Position numbers and translations under genes: made by a program. Positions 50,804-60,069 of a stretch of DNA of 64,000 bases are shown here, one piece after another. Under the pieces are notes generated by a model. That model worked only from the letters and a program-made list of their open reading frames with translations. It was not told where the DNA came from and ran no database searches. Within the stretch, counting starts at the first letter, position 1. Each line of letters starts with the position of its first letter. This DNA comes from Streptomyces akebiae (GTDB lineage: Bacteria; Actinomycetota; Actinomycetes; Streptomycetales; Streptomycetaceae), in the NCBI RefSeq assembly GCF_019599145.1, contig NZ_CP080647.1:5208001-5272000 (forward strand). Reading direction: 5' to 3'.

Positions 50804-53200
50804 ATGCGGGACATCGGCGGTGCGCAGGGGCATGCTCGGGGGAGTAATTCGAGCCAGGCGACGTACGGGATCTTTCGTGACACCTGGGGCATTCCGCACC
50901 TGCGCGCCGCCGACGCCCGTGCCCTCGCCCATGCCCAGGGTCGGGTGACCGCCCTCGACCGGGCCTGGCAGCTGGAGGTCGAACGCCACCGTGTCCAGGG
51001 CACCTCGGCCGCCTTCCTCGGCGTGGACTCCCTCGGCTGGGACCGGTTCGCGAGACGGGCTCGTCTGGAGGACACGGCCCGAAGATGCTTCGCCCGGCTG
51101 GAGAGCACGGACCCGGAGAGCGCCGACTGGGTCCGCGCGTATGTGGAGGGCGTCAACGACGGACTCGTCGAGGGCGGTCGGCGCGCGCCCGAGTTCGATC
51201 GCGTCGGGCTCGTGCCCGGGCGCTGGGAGGCCTGGCACCCGCTCGGGGTCTGGCTCGCCACGCACATCCTGTTCGCCGGGTTCCCCGCCAAGCTCTGGCG
51301 CGAGGAGGCCGTACGGCACCTCGGCCCGGACGCGATCGGGCTCTTCGCCACCGACGGACCCGCCACCTCCGGCAGCAACGGGTGGCTCATCGACGGGTCC
51401 CGGACGGCCACCGGACAGGCCGTCATCGCCGGCGATCCGCACCGGTTCATCGAGGAGCCCGGGGTCTACCAGCAGATCCACCTCTCGTGCCCCGAGTTCG
51501 ACGTCGTCGGCCTCGCCGTTCCGGGTATGCCCGGCATCGCCCACTTCGGTCACACCGGCGACGTGGCCTGGGCCATCACCAACGCCATGGCCGACTACCA
51601 GGACCTGTACCGGGAGCGGCTGCGGCACCGGGACGGGGAGGGGGAGGGGGAGCGGGATGGGGGCCCAGGTGTCGTCGAGGCGCTCGACCCCGACGGGGTG
51701 TGGCGGGCCGCGCACAGGCATGTGGAGGTCATCGAGGTCGCGGGCGGGGATCCCGTCGAGGTGGAGGTGATCGAGACCGCTCGGGGTCCGGTCGTCATCG
51801 GGGGCCTGGATCCCGCGGCTGGGGAGACGTCTGTTCCCGGTCGTGCCGCCGGTGGAACCGACCCGGTCGGTCCCCTCAGCCTCCGGTATCCGCCCCGGGT
51901 CACCGAGGACCTCGGGATCGGGGCGCTGCTGCCCCTCCTCCGGGCCCGCGAAGTCGCCGACGTGGACCGGGCGTTCGACCGGTGGGCCGAGCCGGTGAAC
52001 GTCGTCCAGGCCGCGGACACGCGGGGCGGGGTGCTGCATCGGGTGGCGGGCCGGGTTCCGGTGCGGAGCCGGGACAACCGGACGCGGGTCGTCGCGGCCT
52101 GGGAGCCTGGGCACGAGTGGGAGGGGTGGCACGAGACGCCGTACGGCACGTTCGAGGACGGGGCCGCGGTGATGGCCAACCAGCGTGGTCCGGCGGCCCC
52201 GTTGGGCGTCGAGTTCGCCCCGCCGCATCGAGCGGAACGCATCCGCGCGATGCTGGACGAGAAGCCGGTGTGGTCGGCCGCGGACATGCCCACGATCCAC
52301 ATGGACACCCATCTGGCCTCCGCCGGACCCCTGTTGGCCATCGTGGCCTCCGCCGCCCGCGCCGAAGCTCCCGTCGACCACGCGATCGCTCGTACGAACG
52401 GCGGCCAGGAAGAGGGGCCGGCCCTCACCCCGGCCGCGGTCGCGCTCCGCGAGCGGCTGCTGCGTTGGGATCGGCGGATGGCGGTCGACAGCGTCGACGC
52501 GGCGGAGTACGCGGCGTTGCGCGGGGCCGTCGTCCGGCGGCTCGCCGCGGAGCCCGCCTTCGCCGCGCTCGCCGTGCCGCCGATGTACCCCGAGGTCTTT
52601 CGCCCGTGGCTGTCGCTCACCGTGCGGATCGGGTTCGCCCTCGAACATCTGCTCAGGGCCGAGGAGTTGTACGGCATCGACCGTGTCGCCCTGGTGCGGG
52701 AGGCGCTGGAGGAAGTCGCCGGCCGAGACACGGGGCGCTGGGGCGACAGCCACAAGCTCGTGCCGTGGCGCGCGCTCCCGGACGACGGCCCGGATGGCGG
52801 CCAGGACGGCGGTGCGGACGACGGCACGGACGAGTGTCCCGGCGTCGGCACCGGCACGGGCGGTACCGGCGGTCGCCCGACCGTCGCCCCCGCCCCCGTC
52901 CCCGAGCCCGGGCTCGCCGGTGACCACGACTGCGTGCTCTGTACCTCCGCCGTCCCCGGCATCACCGACCTCAGCGCTCGCGGGCCCGCCGCCCGGTACG
53001 TCTGGGATCTGGCCCGGCGCGAGGACAGCCTCTGGGTGGTGCCGTTCGGGGCCTCCGGCGTCCGCGGTTCGGCCCACCACCGCGATCAACTGCCCCTGTG
53101 GCTCAGGGGGGATCTCGTACCGGTCGTCACCGACTGGGACCAGTTCACCAAGGACGACGACACCGATCCCAGCAGCGAGGAGAAGCGCCATGACCGTTGA
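50804..53200 (+). CDS. Cytoplasmic penicillin-acylase-family amidohydrolase
   Basis: 798 residues from ATG 50804, 20 bp after the iron box. It is an Ntn-hydrolase of the penicillin amidase type: YGIFRDTWGIPHLRA at the start, YVEGVNDGL, then TSGSNGWLIDGSRTATGQAVIAGDPHR with the Ser of SGSNGW as likely nucleophile after self-cleavage. HTGDVAWAITNAMADYQDLYRE and NQRGPA follow. Unlike classical acylases it has no signal peptide. Two low-complexity inserts lie near 275-290 and 660-705. Its place under an iron box, opposite a siderophore reductase and overlapping an IucB-like gene by 11 bases, suggests it trims an acyl group from a siderophore or its precursor. Confidence 0.9.
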   Translation: MRDIGGAQGHARGSNSSQATYGIFRDTWGIPHLRAADARALAHAQGRVTALDRAWQLEVERHRVQGTSAAFLGVDSLGWDRFARRARLEDTARRCFARLESTDPESADWVRAYVEGVNDGLVEGGRRAPEFDRVGLVPGRWEAWHPLGVWLATHILFAGFPAKLWREEAVRHLGPDAIGLFATDGPATSGSNGWLIDGSRTATGQAVIAGDPHRFIEEPGVYQQIHLSCPEFDVVGLAVPGMPGIAHFGHTGDVAWAITNAMADYQDLYRERLRHRDGEGEGERDGGPGVVEALDPDGVWRAAHRHVEVIEVAGGDPVEVEVIETARGPVVIGGLDPAAGETSVPGRAAGGTDPVGPLSLRYPPRVTEDLGIGALLPLLRAREVADVDRAFDRWAEPVNVVQAADTRGGVLHRVAGRVPVRSRDNRTRVVAAWEPGHEWEGWHETPYGTFEDGAAVMANQRGPAAPLGVEFAPPHRAERIRAMLDEKPVWSAADMPTIHMDTHLASAGPLLAIVASAARAEAPVDHAIARTNGGQEEGPALTPAAVALRERLLRWDRRMAVDSVDAAEYAALRGAVVRRLAAEPAFAALAVPPMYPEVFRPWLSLTVRIGFALEHLLRAEELYGIDRVALVREALEEVAGRDTGRWGDSHKLVPWRALPDDGPDGGQDGGADDGTDECPGVGTGTGGTGGRPTVAPAPVPEPGLAGDHDCVLCTSAVPGITDLSARGPAARYVWDLARREDSLWVVPFGASGVRGSAHHRDQLPLWLRGDLVPVVTDWDQFTKDDDTDPSSEEKRHDR

Positions 53201-53873
53201 GTCCCGGAAGCCCCGAGGGCAGCAGGACTTCCAAGGACACCATGACCTTCAGGGGGCGCAGGAGTCCTGTCCGCCGTACGCCGGTCGTGCGGCCGTTCAT
53301 GAGCAGGTGGTGGACGGGTTCGGGACCGTGCGGATCGTGCCGCTGGACGCGAAGGCCGATGCCGGGGTGGTGCACGGCTGGGTCCGGGAGCCGAGGGCCG
53401 CGTTCTGGGGCATGAACGGGCTCACGGAGGAGCAGGTGCGGGAGATCTACGAGGGACTGGAGGCCTTCGACACGCACCACGCCTATCTCGCGGTGTGCGA
53501 CGGCGAGCCCGTCGGGCTTCTGCAGACGTACGAGCCGGAGGCCGACCGGGTCGGTGAGTGCTACGACGTCGAGCCCGGAGACATCGGCGTCCATGTGCTG
53601 CTGGCGCCCGCCGGGGCCGGGGGAGCGCGGCCCGGGTGGTCGTCCATGGTGCTGGCGGCTTTCATGTCGTACGTGTTCGTCGGGCTGGACCGGCGGCGGG
53701 TCGTCGTGGATCCGGACGAGCGGAACGAGAGGGCGATCGCGCGGTTCACCCGCCAGGGGTTCGAGTCCGGGCCGGTCGTCGTACTGCCGGAGATCGATCT
53801 GCCGGAGGTGTATCTCCCCGAGAAGCGGGCCCGGTTGGCGTTTCTGCGGCGGGAGGCCGTGTTCGGTCAATAG
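53190..53873 (+). CDS. IucB/RhbD-like GNAT acetyltransferase (siderophore type)
   Basis: 227 residues starting MTVESRKPRGQQDFQG at ATG 53190, with GAGGAG upstream; it overlaps the acylase gene by 11 bases in another frame. The domain shows VRIVPLDAKADAGVVHGWVREPRAAFWGMNGLTEEQVREIYEG, then QTYEPEADRVGECYDVEPGDIGVHVLLAP, then RRRVVVDPDERNERAIARFTRQGFESG. This is the pattern of N-hydroxylysine/hydroxamate O-acyltransferases of siderophore pathways. The enzyme would acylate a hydroxylamine on the growing siderophore. It is translationally linked to the acylase. Confidence 0.9.
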   Translation: MTVESRKPRGQQDFQGHHDLQGAQESCPPYAGRAAVHEQVVDGFGTVRIVPLDAKADAGVVHGWVREPRAAFWGMNGLTEEQVREIYEGLEAFDTHHAYLAVCDGEPVGLLQTYEPEADRVGECYDVEPGDIGVHVLLAPAGAGGARPGWSSMVLAAFMSYVFVGLDRRRVVVDPDERNERAIARFTRQGFESGPVVVLPEIDLPEVYLPEKRARLAFLRREAVFGQ

Positions 53874-53901
53874 TTCGGGTGGTGGGCGTAGCCTCGGGCG
53901 G

Positions 53902-54405
53902 ATGACTCCCGAAGACCTCATAGCGCACTACGAGTTGGAGCCCATACCGCGCGAGGGCGGACGTTTCCGTCAGACGTGGGCCGGGCCCGAGCGGGGCGAC
54001 GGGCGGCCCGAGGGGACCGCGATCGTCGCCCTGCTCACCACCGAACCCGGCGACTACTCCGCCCTGCACCGACTGCCCGGCGACGAGATCTGGCACTTCC
54101 ACCTCGGCGATCCGCTCCGGATGCTGCTGCTCTCCCCGGACGGGTCCTCGCGGATCGTCGTCCTCGGGCCGGACGTGCTCGGCGGACAGCACGTGCAGTA
54201 CGTCGTGCCCGCGGGGACCTGGATGGGTGCGCGGGTTCAGGGCGGGCGCCGTGGTGCCGGGGGCGGGGGTGAGGGCTGGACGTTGTTCGGGTGCACGATG
54301 GCGCCGGGGTTCACGTTCGAGGGGTACGAGCACGGGGACGCCGCGGAGCTGGCGCGGCTGTACCCGGACCGGGCAGCGGAGATAGGGGAGCTCGGGCGGG
54401 CGTAG
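53902..54405 (+). CDS. Cupin family protein (DUF985/cupin_5)
   Basis: 167 residues starting MTPEDLIAHYELEPIPREGGRFRQTW at ATG 53902. The cupin_5 pattern is clear: GTAIVALLTTEPGDYSALHRLPGDEIWHFHLGDPLRMLLL, then LGPDVLGGQHVQYVVPAGTWMGARV, then GCTMAPGFTFEGYEHGDAAELARLYPDRAAEI. His residues of WHFHLG and the second motif may bind metal. The role is unknown; some relatives act in sugar or siderophore metabolism. It lies 28 bp after the acetyltransferase and may belong to the same iron-controlled unit. A Gly-rich insert sits near 115-125. Confidence 0.88.
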   Translation: MTPEDLIAHYELEPIPREGGRFRQTWAGPERGDGRPEGTAIVALLTTEPGDYSALHRLPGDEIWHFHLGDPLRMLLLSPDGSSRIVVLGPDVLGGQHVQYVVPAGTWMGARVQGGRRGAGGGGEGWTLFGCTMAPGFTFEGYEHGDAAELARLYPDRAAEIGELGRA

Positions 54406-54560
54406 GGACGGCGGCCGGGAGCCCGGCGGGGAGCCCGGGCGGGACGTGGCCGGGGCCGGAGCGGCCGGTAGGGACGGGGATCGTATTGAACGCGGCGTTC
54501 GTGGTGTGCGTACCTGTTCGAGGAGTCCGAGAGCCGGCGACCGTGGATCCGGAGCACTAC

Positions 54561-56849
54561 GTGGACCGAGGCAGGTACAGCGACCCAGTCGACGACGGGA
54601 TCGGGGGCTGGGACGAAGGCAGGGTTCGAACCCGGGACCGGGCCGCGACCCGCGGCGAGGACAGAGGCGCGAAGCGACATGACGGAACCGGCGGGGCCAC
54701 CGGCGGACTCGGAGGTCGACCCGCAGGCCGCTTCGCGGTCCGCTGCGCAGGACGGGTCGGCGGGCGGGGACGAGGGGTTCAGCGCCTGGTGCTGTTGGGC
54801 GCCGTGCTGGTCCTGTTCCTCCTCGGCGGGGCGGGTACCGCGTCCGCGCACGCCGCTCTCAAGGGAAGCGATCCCGTCGACGGAAGCGTCCTCGACGCCG
54901 CTCCCCGGGACGTCACCCTCCGTTTCACCGAGTCGGTAAGCCTCCTGTCGGACTCCATCCGCGTCGTCGACCCGGAGAACCGGGCGGTCGACACGGGCAA
55001 GCCCGGGCGGGCGGACGGCCGGGCCGACACGGCTCGGATCACCCTCCCCACCGGCCTCGACGACGGCACGTACACGATCGCCTGGCGGGTGGTCTCGGCC
55101 GACAGCCACCCCATCTCGGGTGCCCTGATCTTCTCCATCGGCGAGCCCTCCGCGACCGCCGCGGTCCTCCCGGCCGACCTCGCCGAGGACCCCCTCACCG
55201 CCTCCCTCTACGACATCACCCGCTACTTCGCGTACGGCGCCCTCGCCCTGCTCATCGGCGTGACCTTCTTCCTGGCGGTCGTGCTCGGTGGGCCCAGCGA
55301 GGTGCTGCGCAAGCTGCTGCCGGCCGGCTGGCTGGCTCTGCTGCTGGCCTCGGCGGCCCTGTTGCTGCTCCGTGGACCGTACGAGCGGGGCAGCGGGATC
55401 GGGGCCGCCCTCGACCTCTCCGTCCTGCGCGACACCTTGGTCAGCCGGCCGGGACTCGCGCTGCTGGCCCGGCTGGGTCTGCTCGCGGGGGCGGCCCTCC
55501 TCCTCGTACGCGTACGCCGCCAGGGGTACCGGCAGCAGTGGGGGAAGGGCGCGCTCGTGTGCGGGGCGCTGCTCTCCGTCGGTCTCGCCGGGACCTGGGC
55601 GGCCGCCGAGCATGCCTCCGCCGGTATCCAGGTGCCGGTCGCGATGACCTCCTCCGTGCTGCACCTGCTGGCCATGGCCGTCTGGCTGGGCGGGCTGACC
55701 GCGCTGCTGACCGTCCTGTACCGGGAACCGAGGACCCTGACGGCCGCCGTGGTCGACCGGTTCTCCCGGCTCGCGTTCGCCTCGGTGGTCGTCCTCGTCG
55801 TCACCGGCGTCTACCAGTCGTGGCGCGGCCTCGGCTCCTGGTCCGCCTTCACCTCCACGGCGTACGGGGAGGTCCTGGTCGCCAAGCTGGTCGCGGTGCT
55901 GCTTCTGCTGGCGGCGGCGGCGTTCTCGCGGCGTTGGACGGGGCGGTTGGGGGCGGCGGAGACCACCGGGCGGGCCGCGGCCGGTGAGCCGACTGCCGAG
56001 GCCGGTGGACTGACTGACGCGGGCAGTGAGCTGACTGACGCGGGCAGTGAGCCGGTGGCCGAGGACAGCCAGTCGGTCGCCGAGGACAGTGAGGTGGTCG
56101 TCGACGGCAGGGAGCGGGGCGAGGGCGAGGTCCGCGAGCGGGCGGCCGCGGCGGTGTCGGCGGCTTTGGCGTCCTCGTCCTCGTCCTCGTCGGCTGTGGC
56201 GGTGACAGCGAGGGCGACGACCGAGCGGGTGGGAGCCGTCGAAGTCGACGCTTCCGACCGCACCGCCGACCGCACCGCCGACCGGCCCTCCGGGGACGCG
56301 GGCGATGAGAGTGACGGCGATGACGCTTCGAACACGTCGAACAACTCCCCCGGCGATCTGCCCCGCCAGGGACTCAGGCGTTCCGTGCTCGCGGAGTTCA
56401 CCGTCGCGGTCGTCGTGCTGGTGATCACCACCGTGTTGACGGGCACCCTGCCGGGGCGCGCGGCGGCGGAGATCGCCGAGGAGAGCGCGGGCCAGGCGGC
56501 GGGCGGAGTCACGGCCTCCTCGTCGACGGTCCCCTTCGACGTCGGCACCCCGAACGGTCACGGCAAGGTCCAGATCGACCTCGGCCCGGGGCGGGTGGGC
56601 AAGAATTCCGTGCAGGCCGTGGTCTTCGGCCCCGACGACGGCATCGCCACCGTCCCGGAACTGCGGCTCACGTTCACCCTGGAGGCCCAGAAGATCGGCC
56701 CGATCGACGCGAAGCTCACCGATCGCGGCGGATACTGGGCCACTGACACCCTCCAACTCCCCCTGCCCGGCACGTGGACGATGAAGCTCACGGTCCGCAC
56801 GACGGATATCGACCAGGTCACGGTGGAGAAGTCGGTACGGGTGAGCTAG
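54561..56849 (+). CDS. CopC-CopD fused copper-handling membrane protein
   Basis: About 762 residues if it starts at GTG 54561 (GGAG six bases upstream); the start is uncertain. A 75-residue polar head precedes a signal-like helix (RLVLLGAVLVLFLLGGAGTASA). It is followed by mature CopC starting HAALKGSDPVDGSV and ending DSHPISGALIFSI. His and the DSH residues are typical copper ligands. CopD follows with about eight helices (YFAYGALALLIGVTFFLAVVLGG, LHLLAMAVWLGGLTALL). A 130-residue acidic, Ser-rich insert (LTDAGSELTDAGSE, ASSSSSSSAV, TADRTADRP) separates the last helices, and a beta domain ends the protein. It probably imports copper for cuproenzymes. Confidence 0.85.
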   Translation: MDRGRYSDPVDDGIGGWDEGRVRTRDRAATRGEDRGAKRHDGTGGATGGLGGRPAGRFAVRCAGRVGGRGRGVQRLVLLGAVLVLFLLGGAGTASAHAALKGSDPVDGSVLDAAPRDVTLRFTESVSLLSDSIRVVDPENRAVDTGKPGRADGRADTARITLPTGLDDGTYTIAWRVVSADSHPISGALIFSIGEPSATAAVLPADLAEDPLTASLYDITRYFAYGALALLIGVTFFLAVVLGGPSEVLRKLLPAGWLALLLASAALLLLRGPYERGSGIGAALDLSVLRDTLVSRPGLALLARLGLLAGAALLLVRVRRQGYRQQWGKGALVCGALLSVGLAGTWAAAEHASAGIQVPVAMTSSVLHLLAMAVWLGGLTALLTVLYREPRTLTAAVVDRFSRLAFASVVVLVVTGVYQSWRGLGSWSAFTSTAYGEVLVAKLVAVLLLLAAAAFSRRWTGRLGAAETTGRAAAGEPTAEAGGLTDAGSELTDAGSEPVAEDSQSVAEDSEVVVDGRERGEGEVRERAAAAVSAALASSSSSSSAVAVTARATTERVGAVEVDASDRTADRTADRPSGDAGDESDGDDASNTSNNSPGDLPRQGLRRSVLAEFTVAVVVLVITTVLTGTLPGRAAAEIAEESAGQAAGGVTASSSTVPFDVGTPNGHGKVQIDLGPGRVGKNSVQAVVFGPDDGIATVPELRLTFTLEAQKIGPIDAKLTDRGGYWATDTLQLPLPGTWTMKLTVRTTDIDQVTVEKSVRVS

Positions 56850-56873
56850 GGCCCTAGGGCCCTACGCCGGGGA

Positions 56874-57770
56874 TCACCTCGGGTCGAGTATCCGCCGCAT
56901 CGTCTCCGCCGCCCTTACGGCCGCGTCGGCGCAGCAGTTGTTGAAGAGGACGTGCAACTCGTCGACCTGTTCGGCGGCCTCCCGCAACCGTGGTGCCCAC
57001 GCGGCGAGTTCGGGCTCGGAGTACGCGTAGCGGAAGCGGTCCTCCTTGCTGCCGGTGCCCCAGACGGGGCTGCGGCCGTGGAACCGTACGACCGCGAGCT
57101 CCGGGGAGGTGACGGGGGCGAGCGGCGGCAGGGAGGACTCCAGGCCCTGGGCCATGTCGACCCCCACGGCGACGAAGCCGAGCCGGGCCAGTAACGCCGC
57201 CGTGCGGTCGGCCTGTTCGCCCCGCCACCACGCCGGGTGCCGGAACTCGACCGAGACGGGCCAGCCGGCCGTACGCGCCGCGCACTCCTCCAGCGTCTGC
57301 TCCGGCCCGTGCCCGTCCACCGCCCCCTCCGTCCGCCGTCCCGGCGCGAACCACGGGGGGAACTGGAACAGGACCGCACCCAGCCGGCCCGCCGCCCGCA
57401 ACGGCTCGATGGCGTGGGCGAACCGGTCCCAGACCCGGTCCAGTACGGCGGCGGGAGCCCCGCGGCGCAGGTCGGCCCCGAGGGATTCGCGCAGGTCCGC
57501 GGGGAGGGCCGCCGGGCGGGTCGGGTGGCCGGTGAGAAGGGAGAACGCCTTGACGTCGAAGCGGAATTCGGGTGGTGTCCGCTCGGCCCACAGAAGGCTG
57601 TTGCGACGGCTGGGCAGGGCGTAGTAGCCGGAGTCCACCTCGACGACCGGGAATCGGTCGGCGTAGTAACGGAGTCGGGGCCCGGCGTCGCGGTGGCCGC
57701 GCGGGTACCAGCCGCTGGCCAGCAGCGCGCGGTCGGTCCAGGAGCAGGTTCCGACGAGTACATCACCCAT
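56874..57770 (-). CDS. DUF72 family protein
   Basis: 298 residues from ATG 57770 (MGDVLVGTCSWTDRALLASGWYPRG). The DUF72 TIM-barrel-like signatures are present: VGTCSWTD, RLRYYADRFPVVEVDSGYYALPS, FRFDVKAFSLLTGHPTRP, LGAVLFQFPPWF and ELHVLFNNCCADAAVRAAETMRRIL. The NNC end is typical. The function is unknown, though the fold is related to xylose-isomerase-like enzymes. It is convergent with the copper protein gene, with only about 25 bp between the stops. Confidence 0.93.
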   Translation of the reverse strand: MGDVLVGTCSWTDRALLASGWYPRGHRDAGPRLRYYADRFPVVEVDSGYYALPSRRNSLLWAERTPPEFRFDVKAFSLLTGHPTRPAALPADLRESLGADLRRGAPAAVLDRVWDRFAHAIEPLRAAGRLGAVLFQFPPWFAPGRRTEGAVDGHGPEQTLEECAARTAGWPVSVEFRHPAWWRGEQADRTAALLARLGFVAVGVDMAQGLESSLPPLAPVTSPELAVVRFHGRSPVWGTGSKEDRFRYAYSEPELAAWAPRLREAAEQVDELHVLFNNCCADAAVRAAETMRRILDPR

Positions 57771-57893
57771 GGGGTGCCGGTTACCCGGAATCGGGTCCTG
57801 ACCACTCGCCGACCGGGGGGCACCTGCCGACGACCGCGGCCCACGCACCGGTCGGGGCCGGCACACCCGGCGCGGCCCGCGCACCGGCCGCGG

Positions 57894-58871
57894 CTACTCG
57901 CTCCGGTCGTGCAGCGGCGCGCCGCACAGGGACTTGGACGGGGTGCCGTCCACGCCGACCGGCGGGTCCCCGGCGACCATGACCCGGTGCATGATGCGCG
58001 GGAAGTCCAGATGGGCGGTGTCGTTGGGGGCGAGGTGGACGGTGGCGCGGTTGTCCCAGAGGGCCACCGACCCCGGCTCCCAGCGGAAGCGGACCGTGTA
58101 CTCGGGGCGGGTGATCTGCTCGACGAACAGCTCAAGGAGGAGGCGGCTCTCCGCCCGGGTGACGTCGACGATGTTCTCGACGTAGTACGGGTTGACGTAC
58201 AGGACCCGTTCGCCGGTCTCGGGGTGGACGCGGACGACCGGGTGGACGGAGGCGACCTGGTGGTCCTGGAGGTGGCGGAGGTAGGGGTCGGGCCCGGAAC
58301 GCGCGAGGTAGCCGACGCCGAGCCGGTGCTCGGCGCGCAGCCCGTCGGCGAACCGGCGGACCGGCTCGGACAGGCCCGCGTAGGCGGTCGCGAGGTTGGC
58401 CCAGGTGGTGTCGCCGCCGTACGGCGGCACGCGTTCGGCGCGGAGCAGGGTCAGGGCGGGCGGGTCGATGCGCGCGGTGTGGTCGGCGTGCCAGCCCCGG
58501 AGGGTCGAGTGGCGGCGGCGCTCCAGCCACTCGGCCTGGTCCATGCCGTGCTTGCGGCCGAGTTCCTGACGGTCGGCCGTCGTCTCGATCTCGGGGTGTC
58601 CGGTGGGGGAGACCGAGCCCCGCGACCGTAGCCGGATCGGCTCGCCGAAGCGGCGTGCGAACGCGATCTGCGCGGCGTGGTCCAGCCGCTGCCCCTGGAA
58701 GAACACGACTTTCCAGCGGAGCAGCGCCGCCCGGATACCGGCGACCGTCTCGTCGTCGAGCGGGGCGGCGAGGTCGACGCCCTGGATCTCGGCGCCGATG
58801 TACCCGGAGGCCGGGCGGACGTCCAGGCCGCCGGTGGGTCCCGTCGAGGACCAGTTCGTGTCGATGCTCAC
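57894..58871 (-). CDS. TauD/TfdA-family 2-oxoglutarate dioxygenase
   Basis: 325 residues from GTG 58871; a GTG at 58889 would add six. The iron ligands are visible: GWHADHTARIDPPALT gives His and Asp, and the distal His sits in DFPRIMHRVMVAGDPP, with Arg for 2-oxoglutarate. YGGDTTWANLATAYAGLSEPVR and WEPGSVALWDNRATVHLAPND are family motifs. It hydroxylates an unknown small substrate; relatives free sulfite from taurine or degrade aryloxy-acids. No transporter or sulfur genes are nearby to narrow the substrate. It ends about 120 bp upstream of the DUF72 gene. Confidence 0.93.
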   Translation of the reverse strand: MSIDTNWSSTGPTGGLDVRPASGYIGAEIQGVDLAAPLDDETVAGIRAALLRWKVVFFQGQRLDHAAQIAFARRFGEPIRLRSRGSVSPTGHPEIETTADRQELGRKHGMDQAEWLERRRHSTLRGWHADHTARIDPPALTLLRAERVPPYGGDTTWANLATAYAGLSEPVRRFADGLRAEHRLGVGYLARSGPDPYLRHLQDHQVASVHPVVRVHPETGERVLYVNPYYVENIVDVTRAESRLLLELFVEQITRPEYTVRFRWEPGSVALWDNRATVHLAPNDTAHLDFPRIMHRVMVAGDPPVGVDGTPSKSLCGAPLHDRSE

Positions 58872-59094
58872 GTGGCCCGGTCTTCCCACGGCACCGGCCG
58901 GGCATGCGGCCGGGGCGGGACCTGTCCTGATCCCTCATCGGAGTTCCGAGGGCCCGGACCCGGCCGTACCCGACCGGCCCGAAGGCCGCGTCGCCGCGTC
59001 CGCGAAGTGACGCCCCGCCCGGTGTCGTGGCGCCCCCGCCCCTCCCCGAGCTGCGAAAATGCCAACGCACTGTACGCGGCAGGAAGTTGACGTC

Positions 59095-59988
59095 ATGACT
59101 GACAAGCTCACCGTAAGTGTCCTGGGTACCGGCATCATGGGGGCCGCGATGGCCCGCAACCTGGTCCGCGCCGGTCACACCGTACGGGTGTGGAACCGCA
59201 CCCGCGCGAAGGCCGAGCCGCTCGCCGCCGACGGTGCCCAGGTCGCCGGAAGCCCGGCCGAGGCCGTGCGGGGTGCCGATGTGGTGCTCACGGTGCTGTA
59301 CGACGGGGCCGCGGCCCGGGACGTGATGGGTGAGGCGGGGCCCGCGCTGAGCCCCGGCACGGCCTGGGTCCAGTCCACCACCGCCGGGGTGGAGGCCGTC
59401 GCCGAACTGGCCGCGCTGGCCGACGAACACGGGCTGGTCTTCTACGACGCCCCGGTCCTCGGCACACGGCAGCCCGCGGAGGCGGGGCAGTTGACGGTGC
59501 TGGCGGCGGGTCCGGTCGCCGGCCGTGGCACGGTGACGCCGGTGTTCGACGCCGTGGGCGCCCGTACGGTGTGGACCGGCGAGGACGGCGCGGCGGGCAC
59601 CGCGACCCGGCTCAAGCTGGTGGCCAACAGCTGGGTGCTGGCCGCCACCAACGCGGCCGGAGAGGTCCTGGCCCTGTCCAAGGCCCTCGATGTCGACCCG
59701 CGGTCCTTCTTCGAGATCATCGAGGGCGGCCCGCTCGACATGGGCTATCTGCGGGCCAAGTCCGCGCTCATCCTCGACGGCCGCCTCTCCCCTGCCTCCT
59801 TCGCGGTCTCCACCGCCGCCAAGGACGCCCGCCTGATCGTCGAGGCCGGGCAGCGGTACGGCGTACGCCTGGACGTGGCCGCCGCCGGTGCCGACCGCCT
59901 CGCCCGCGCCGCCGCCCAGGGCCACGCCGACGAGGACATGGCCGCCGCGTACTTCGCGAGCTTCGAGGAGGGCGGCAGCGAGGAATAG
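59095..59988 (+). CDS. NAD(P)-dependent beta-hydroxyacid dehydrogenase
   Basis: 297 residues starting MTDKLTVSVLGTGIMGAAMARNLVRAGHTVRVWNRT at ATG 59095. The Rossmann GxGxMG motif is at 11-17. The substrate motif FYDAPVLGTRQPAEAGQLTVLAAG follows, then ATRLKLVANSWVLAATNAAGEVLALSKALDVD with the catalytic Lys of KLVAN, then FAVSTAAKDARLIVEAGQRYGVRLD. It is of the 3-hydroxyisobutyrate dehydrogenase/glyoxylate reductase type. It may belong with the divergent dioxygenase gene, since they share a promoter region of about 220 bp. The substrate is unknown. Confidence 0.94.
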   Translation: MTDKLTVSVLGTGIMGAAMARNLVRAGHTVRVWNRTRAKAEPLAADGAQVAGSPAEAVRGADVVLTVLYDGAAARDVMGEAGPALSPGTAWVQSTTAGVEAVAELAALADEHGLVFYDAPVLGTRQPAEAGQLTVLAAGPVAGRGTVTPVFDAVGARTVWTGEDGAAGTATRLKLVANSWVLAATNAAGEVLALSKALDVDPRSFFEIIEGGPLDMGYLRAKSALILDGRLSPASFAVSTAAKDARLIVEAGQRYGVRLDVAAAGADRLARAAAQGHADEDMAAAYFASFEEGGSEE

Positions 59989-59999
59989 GAAGAGGAAGT

Positions 60000-60040
60000 G
60001 GGAGGGAGAGGGAGAGGGAGAGGGGGTGAGGGGGTGGGTG
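60000..60040. repeat. Purine-rich simple repeat
   Basis: A GGGAGA/GGGTGA repeat run follows the dehydrogenase stop and reaches the convergent antiporter gene. No terminator stem is obvious. Confidence 0.7.
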
Positions 60041-60069
60041 GACGTGGGTGACGTGGCCGCTCCGGCCCC

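Noticed and set aside
50780..53191. 803-residue minus-strand frame opposite the acylase
   Set aside because: Composition Gly/Asp/His/Arg-rich without motifs; the plus frame has the penicillin amidase signature.
54679..54939. ATG 54679 as start of the copper protein
   Set aside because: It is in a different frame from CopC, and its product turns into Cys/Ser/Arg-rich nonsense. Kept only as a possible sign of a frameshift.
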